Source: Cymodocea nodosa (Eukaryota > Streptophyta > Magnoliopsida > Alismatales > Cymodoceaceae). Taken from it: a DNA stretch of 64,000 nucleotides. The DNA is taken from contig CM072335.1 in the NCBI GenBank assembly GCA_036874045.1, positions 27,659,501-27,723,500 on the forward strand, in the 5' to 3' direction. The position numbers and the translations under genes are program-made. A model generated the notes under the pieces. The model was given only the letters and a program-made list of their open reading frames with translations, ran no database searches and had not been told where the DNA came from. Positions 61,601 to 64,000 of this stretch are shown piece after piece (position 1 is the stretch's first letter; each line of letters starts with the position of its first letter).

Positions 61601-64000
61601 CAAACCACCGAGATTTCCGTCTGTTCTTTGGCACAAGTCAAAAAAATCAGAGGTCCTAATCGAGAGTTAGGCTTTGATACCGAGATATTAGGGTTTGAAG
61701 AAGGTGGAGAGGAAGAAGTGATTAGCATTACATTGTAATTAGGGTTAAGCACCCATATAAGTGCATAAGTTAAATGGATCCTAGGATCCATATAATGACC
61801 CATCACAATACATTAACAAATACTATTTAGTTCATTTTGAGAGAGTTTATTTTTACCAAAATTCATATTTCTTAAATAAGTTTCAGCTATGTTTCTGGAA
61901 TCTAACGATGCTAGTATGTGTGATTATGTTTATATCAAATGTAATGATATATAAATATAAATAATAATATGATAATACATTATACAATCATATAATATAA
62001 GTCTAAACTGGAATAAATGCTTCTTCATTTCATTTGGTTTTTCTAGTCTACTATTACAATAAGCGATCCCACAAGTTTCACTTCCTTTTTATCCTAGGTT
62101 TTACTCCTTTCTGTCTTCCATGTTCCTTTTGTTTTTGTTTTTTTTTTGTCCATGTCTATGACATGAAGCCAAAAGTTAATGAAGATTGAAGTTGCAGCTA
62201 TAATGAGTGTACCTCTCTATTCATTAGATATCTGTCTAAAATGAGACTTGTATGACCTAAAGGATATCACAACTCACAAATGTTGGAATAATCTCTCACT
62301 GATAGGTAATGACTGGATTGCATTTATATGGAATCTGATTTTAAGTTAGGTGTTGATATTCCACAATCTTGTTCTGTCGTGGTCCCATTCTGTAGCTTAA
62401 GAAGACCAAGTTTTATGGAAAGTCAATGGGTTGGAGTGATGGTACCTTGGTAATCAACAGTTGAAAAAGTTTAGGTGAGCAGAGCCACAGAAAGCTGTAG
62501 AAATGATCATGCATGCAACAAATTTTCCAATATGATAGTTTGTCATTAATTGAGTGTTGCATGCATATCAGTGGCTCTGAGGGAAAGCTTATAAAATGGT
62601 TGTATGTTTGGCTGCAAAGGTTACTATTGGTTTTGATATTTATTGATGATGCATCTTTTAGATACTCATGGACTTTCTTTTGCAGAGCGATGCAGATTTG
62701 CTGTTTGGTGGCATTACAATAGTATGTGGAATACTTGGTACAGTAGCTGGTGGTTATGTTCTTGACTTTATGCAGTCTACAATCACCAATGCCTTCAAGG
62801 TATGGATTTCTGATGCTCAATGGGTATTATTTCAATATTGTTTTCTCTGATAAATTCTCCTATTGGTTTCTTAATTAATTAATCTTGTTTCCCCCATAAT
62901 TGCAATATGAAACTTCACATGTTTTAATTGTATTCTTGAGCATATATTCATAAGAAATATATTTTTTACATTTAGTATTTCATTGATATATTTGGTTTTT
63001 TGATGATGCACGATCATTTGGCAAATTTGCAGCTGCTTTCTGGTGCAACATTTTTTGGGGCAATATTCTGCTTAATTGCCTTTAGCATGAAGAGTTTGTA
63101 TGCTTTTGTGGTGCTTTTTTCAGTCGGTGAACTTCTGGTGTTTGCAACACAGGTAATTTGTTTGTCTACCATGTGTAGGTTCTCATCATGATAAAATTAT
63201 ACTGCTTTTCTTGGTATATTTCTGTTGTACTTGCCTACTTGCCCAGTATTGTTCATTTCTCTCATTCTTGAGCATCGTGACTCTCATTGGTCAGTATTTC
63301 TTTTTTCTAGGAAATGTAGAAATGCTTTTTTTTCAAATTTCTATGGAATATGATTTTAAATTCGAAAATGGAAGCATGTCAATTCTTCTGCTCTATTGAA
63401 TGTTCAAAGTAGTGAGAAATGCCACGCAGTACTAGCTAAACACAGCTGTCTTCAAGGCAAGGAATTTAACTTCAATTTCGTGTTGGACTTTGAAAAGTTG
63501 AAAACCCAATATGTTGGTAAAATTTCATGATGTCAAAGTCATGGGTTAGAAATACAGTAAAAAACACCTTTTTTAACAAATTACCATGCCAAATATCAGT
63601 TTCAATGTCGTTTCAATAGTTCAAAAAACTGAAACATATCAGTGAAATTTCACCAATATTATATTGAAATGACCTCCCAAAATGTTCTCTGTTATTCTGT
63701 TATTGGAAATATGCCATTGTTACTTAGACAGTTAGACCCCATCTGGTAATGGTTAATGTCGTCTAGCGTCCAAAGCTCCACCCAGGCAGCAATGTTGTAC
63801 AAAAGAAAAATCCATCATCAATACATTAATCTAAATAATTATGGCATTTAGTATCTCTTTTTCCATTCTTCACTCCATCAAATGCTTACCATTCATTATT
63901 TTTTCCCATTTTCAAATTTGGTTCGGAAAAAAGCTTTTTAAGAAGGCCAAGAACAGGAAAATGGTTTTTTGATCCATTTTCCCAGTTGTTTAAAATTTGA
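42717..64000 (+). CDS. Spinster-like major facilitator (probable sphingolipid transporter), runs off the window
   Basis: Thirteen exons are visible: 42717-42889, 44587-44718, 45009-45110, 45621-45725, 45811-45886, 48408-48482, 49717-49819, 49911-49982, 55101-55170, 56310-56407, 56687-56763, 62686-62799, 63033-63152, giving 439 codons; phases close. Homologues have roughly 480-520 residues, so the last exon or exons lie beyond 64000. The first 58 residues are a Ser/Pro-rich cytosolic tail. Membrane segments begin with LLFIFCIINLLNYVDRGAIA; VGVGEASFISLAAPFIDD and FYMCIPAGVALGYVYGG are Spinster hallmarks. Resembles Arabidopsis Spinster homologue 1 (At5g65687); family members export lipids such as sphingosine phosphate or lysolipids in animals, and the plant substrate is inferred. 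Introns 5, 6, 8 and 11 are enlarged by transposons. Two adjacent ATGs (42717 and 42720) could both start the protein. Confidence 0.92.
47126..47925 (+). mobile_element. RTE-clade LINE fragment in Spinster intron 5
   Basis: Begins inside the reverse transcriptase (IPWCML near 47139), continues with LELWRDTLESKEFRLIK and a C-terminal part (VAKMCMLKWM near 47578-47607), and ends with the RTE tail CTCCACATAGTGGGATTATG near 47884. It is 5'-truncated and full of frame breaks. It is close in sequence to the copies at 7600 and 51245 and lies in the gene's sense orientation. Confidence 0.85.
48764..49105 (-). mobile_element. TRIM (miniature LTR retrotransposon) in Spinster intron 6
   Basis: Fossil, non-coding LTR kin of about 342 bases. 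Two direct repeats of about 113 bases lie at 48764-48876 and 48993-49105, each containing the shared CATCATAAAA and GGTGAGAGG text. Between them on the minus strand are a primer-binding site (TGATATTAGAGCCC, initiator Met-tRNA type, next to the right repeat) and a purine tract (GTAGGGGGAG, next to the left repeat). The flanks GCTTT and ACTTT look like a 5-base target duplication with one mismatch. The layout looks structurally whole; the two repeats differ at many positions, so the insertion is old. Confidence 0.75.
49617..49662. repeat. TA/TATG microsatellite
   Basis: A TA run of about 24 bases followed by GTAT units, just upstream of Spinster exon 7. Confidence 0.9.
50330..53420 (+). mobile_element. 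L1-clade LINE fragment in Spinster intron 8, interrupted by an RTE LINE
   Basis: Begins inside the reverse transcriptase: text related to RQGDPLSPLLFIL near 50367, then LQYTDGTLMFSG near 50489 (YADD box changed to YTDG) and SGLKINLKRSTVAGV. The 3' part includes KWWWRLL-like text near 51060, TNKDAKVMEIVRW near 52195 and the terminal zinc-finger-like region LQKRGWHLVGRCSFL near 52752. An RTE copy occupies about 51245-52140. A segment of about 170 bases (from 52200) recurs imperfectly from about 52410, a tandem duplication. Many stops; inactive and 5'-truncated. Confidence 0.8.
51245..52140 (+). mobile_element. RTE-clade LINE fragment inserted in the L1 fragment
   Basis: Starts in the reverse transcriptase (VYTKGLL-SNPCLFVLLMDVI-type text near 51262, CYLLAGDIVSV near 51354 where FADD reads LAGD) and ends with the RTE tail CCCTACGTAGTGAGATTATAG and TTGTTGTAA near 52134. 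L1 text resumes immediately after it. Same orientation as its host element. Inactive. Confidence 0.82.
53880..54493. repeat. Pair of direct repeats about 560 bases apart in Spinster intron 8
   Basis: Text ending GTAGTGATGAAATCT and containing GGCAGGAATCTCCC / GGCAAGAATCTCCC occurs at 53880-53936 and 54434-54493. The DNA between them reads, on the minus strand, as a short acidic gag-like stretch (for example SGDDKLQLLFGDFKEIKQ). It may be a fossil retroelement fragment; the family is not assigned. Confidence 0.4.
56057..56114 (+). pseudogene. Decayed tandem duplicate of Spinster exon 10
   Basis: Following a preserved TTTCAG acceptor, the frame reads LSTGFPRVHDEIGRLWKEK and stops at TAA 56112-56114. 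True exon 10 (56310) reads LSKAFQKILDEIRRFWKD. The DNA upstream is duplicated too: GAAGTTGACAAACCATCCCC lies at 55672 and again at 56136. The copy lost the second half of the exon and its donor, so inclusion would truncate the protein. Confidence 0.8.
57659..61818 (-). mobile_element. Copia LTR retrotransposon fossil in Spinster intron 11
   Basis: Terminal repeats lie at 57659-57810 (about 152 bases) and 61683-61818 (about 136 bases; the left one carries an extra 16 bases). They differ at roughly 8 of 136 aligned positions by eye, pointing to an insertion a few million years old. On the minus strand the 5' repeat is followed by an initiator Met-tRNA primer site (GGTATCAAAGCC, near 61671-61682) and the 3' repeat is preceded by a purine tract (GAGGGGGAA). 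Between them, right to left, are a gag zinc knuckle (near 60466-60520), protease-like, integrase-like (near 59470-59720) and reverse transcriptase/RNase H remnants, the Copia order. Flanks AGTAC and AATAC look like a 5-base target duplication with one change. It is about 4.2 kb, shorter than usual for an autonomous Copia, and broken many times. Confidence 0.88.

Overview
The window is nuclear DNA of a flowering plant. Genes are widely spaced and split by many introns, the background is AT-rich, and plant repeat families (RTE and L1 LINEs, an Au-type SINE, a Copia element, a TRIM, PIF/Harbinger elements) sit in introns and between genes. The GC-rich first exons that grade into AT-rich later exons (clearest in the TYW1, PYROXD2-like and FIP1 genes) suggest a monocot; this is inference, and no species is named.

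Layout. 323-778 (minus) holds an unrecognised Ser/Gly- and Lys-rich protein. 2882-3289 (plus) is a small AT-hook protein. 5201-10692 (minus) is a complete 8-exon TYW1 gene for wybutosine synthesis in tRNA-Phe, with an RTE LINE in its large first intron. 11511-16835 (minus) is a complete 16-exon PYROXD2-like FAD oxidoreductase gene. 18080-28283 (plus) is a complete 9-exon FIP1-type polyadenylation factor gene. 29929-37093 is a transposon complex: a PIF/Harbinger element with both its Myb-like and DDE transposase genes, satellites, and a 999-bp element with inverted ends and TAA target duplications. 39365-40882 (minus) is an intronless gene for a plant-specific TFIIB-related protein (PTF2-like). 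42717 to the right edge (plus) is a Spinster-like major facilitator gene, 13 exons of which are visible. It is stretched beyond 20 kb by LINEs, a TRIM and a Copia element in its introns.

The host genes are unrelated housekeeping or regulatory genes (tRNA modification, redox, mRNA 3'-end formation, transcription, lipid transport) and do not form a pathway. Exon borders were worked out by reading frame, splice signals and remembered family sequences; all reading phases close. I found no clear new biological system. The most useful second looks are a decayed tandem copy of exon 10 in the Spinster gene, two GC-AG introns, a Harbinger transposase whose catalytic glutamate position is a stop codon, the nested inverted-repeat complex around it, and an unexplained 48-codon frame just past TYW1.
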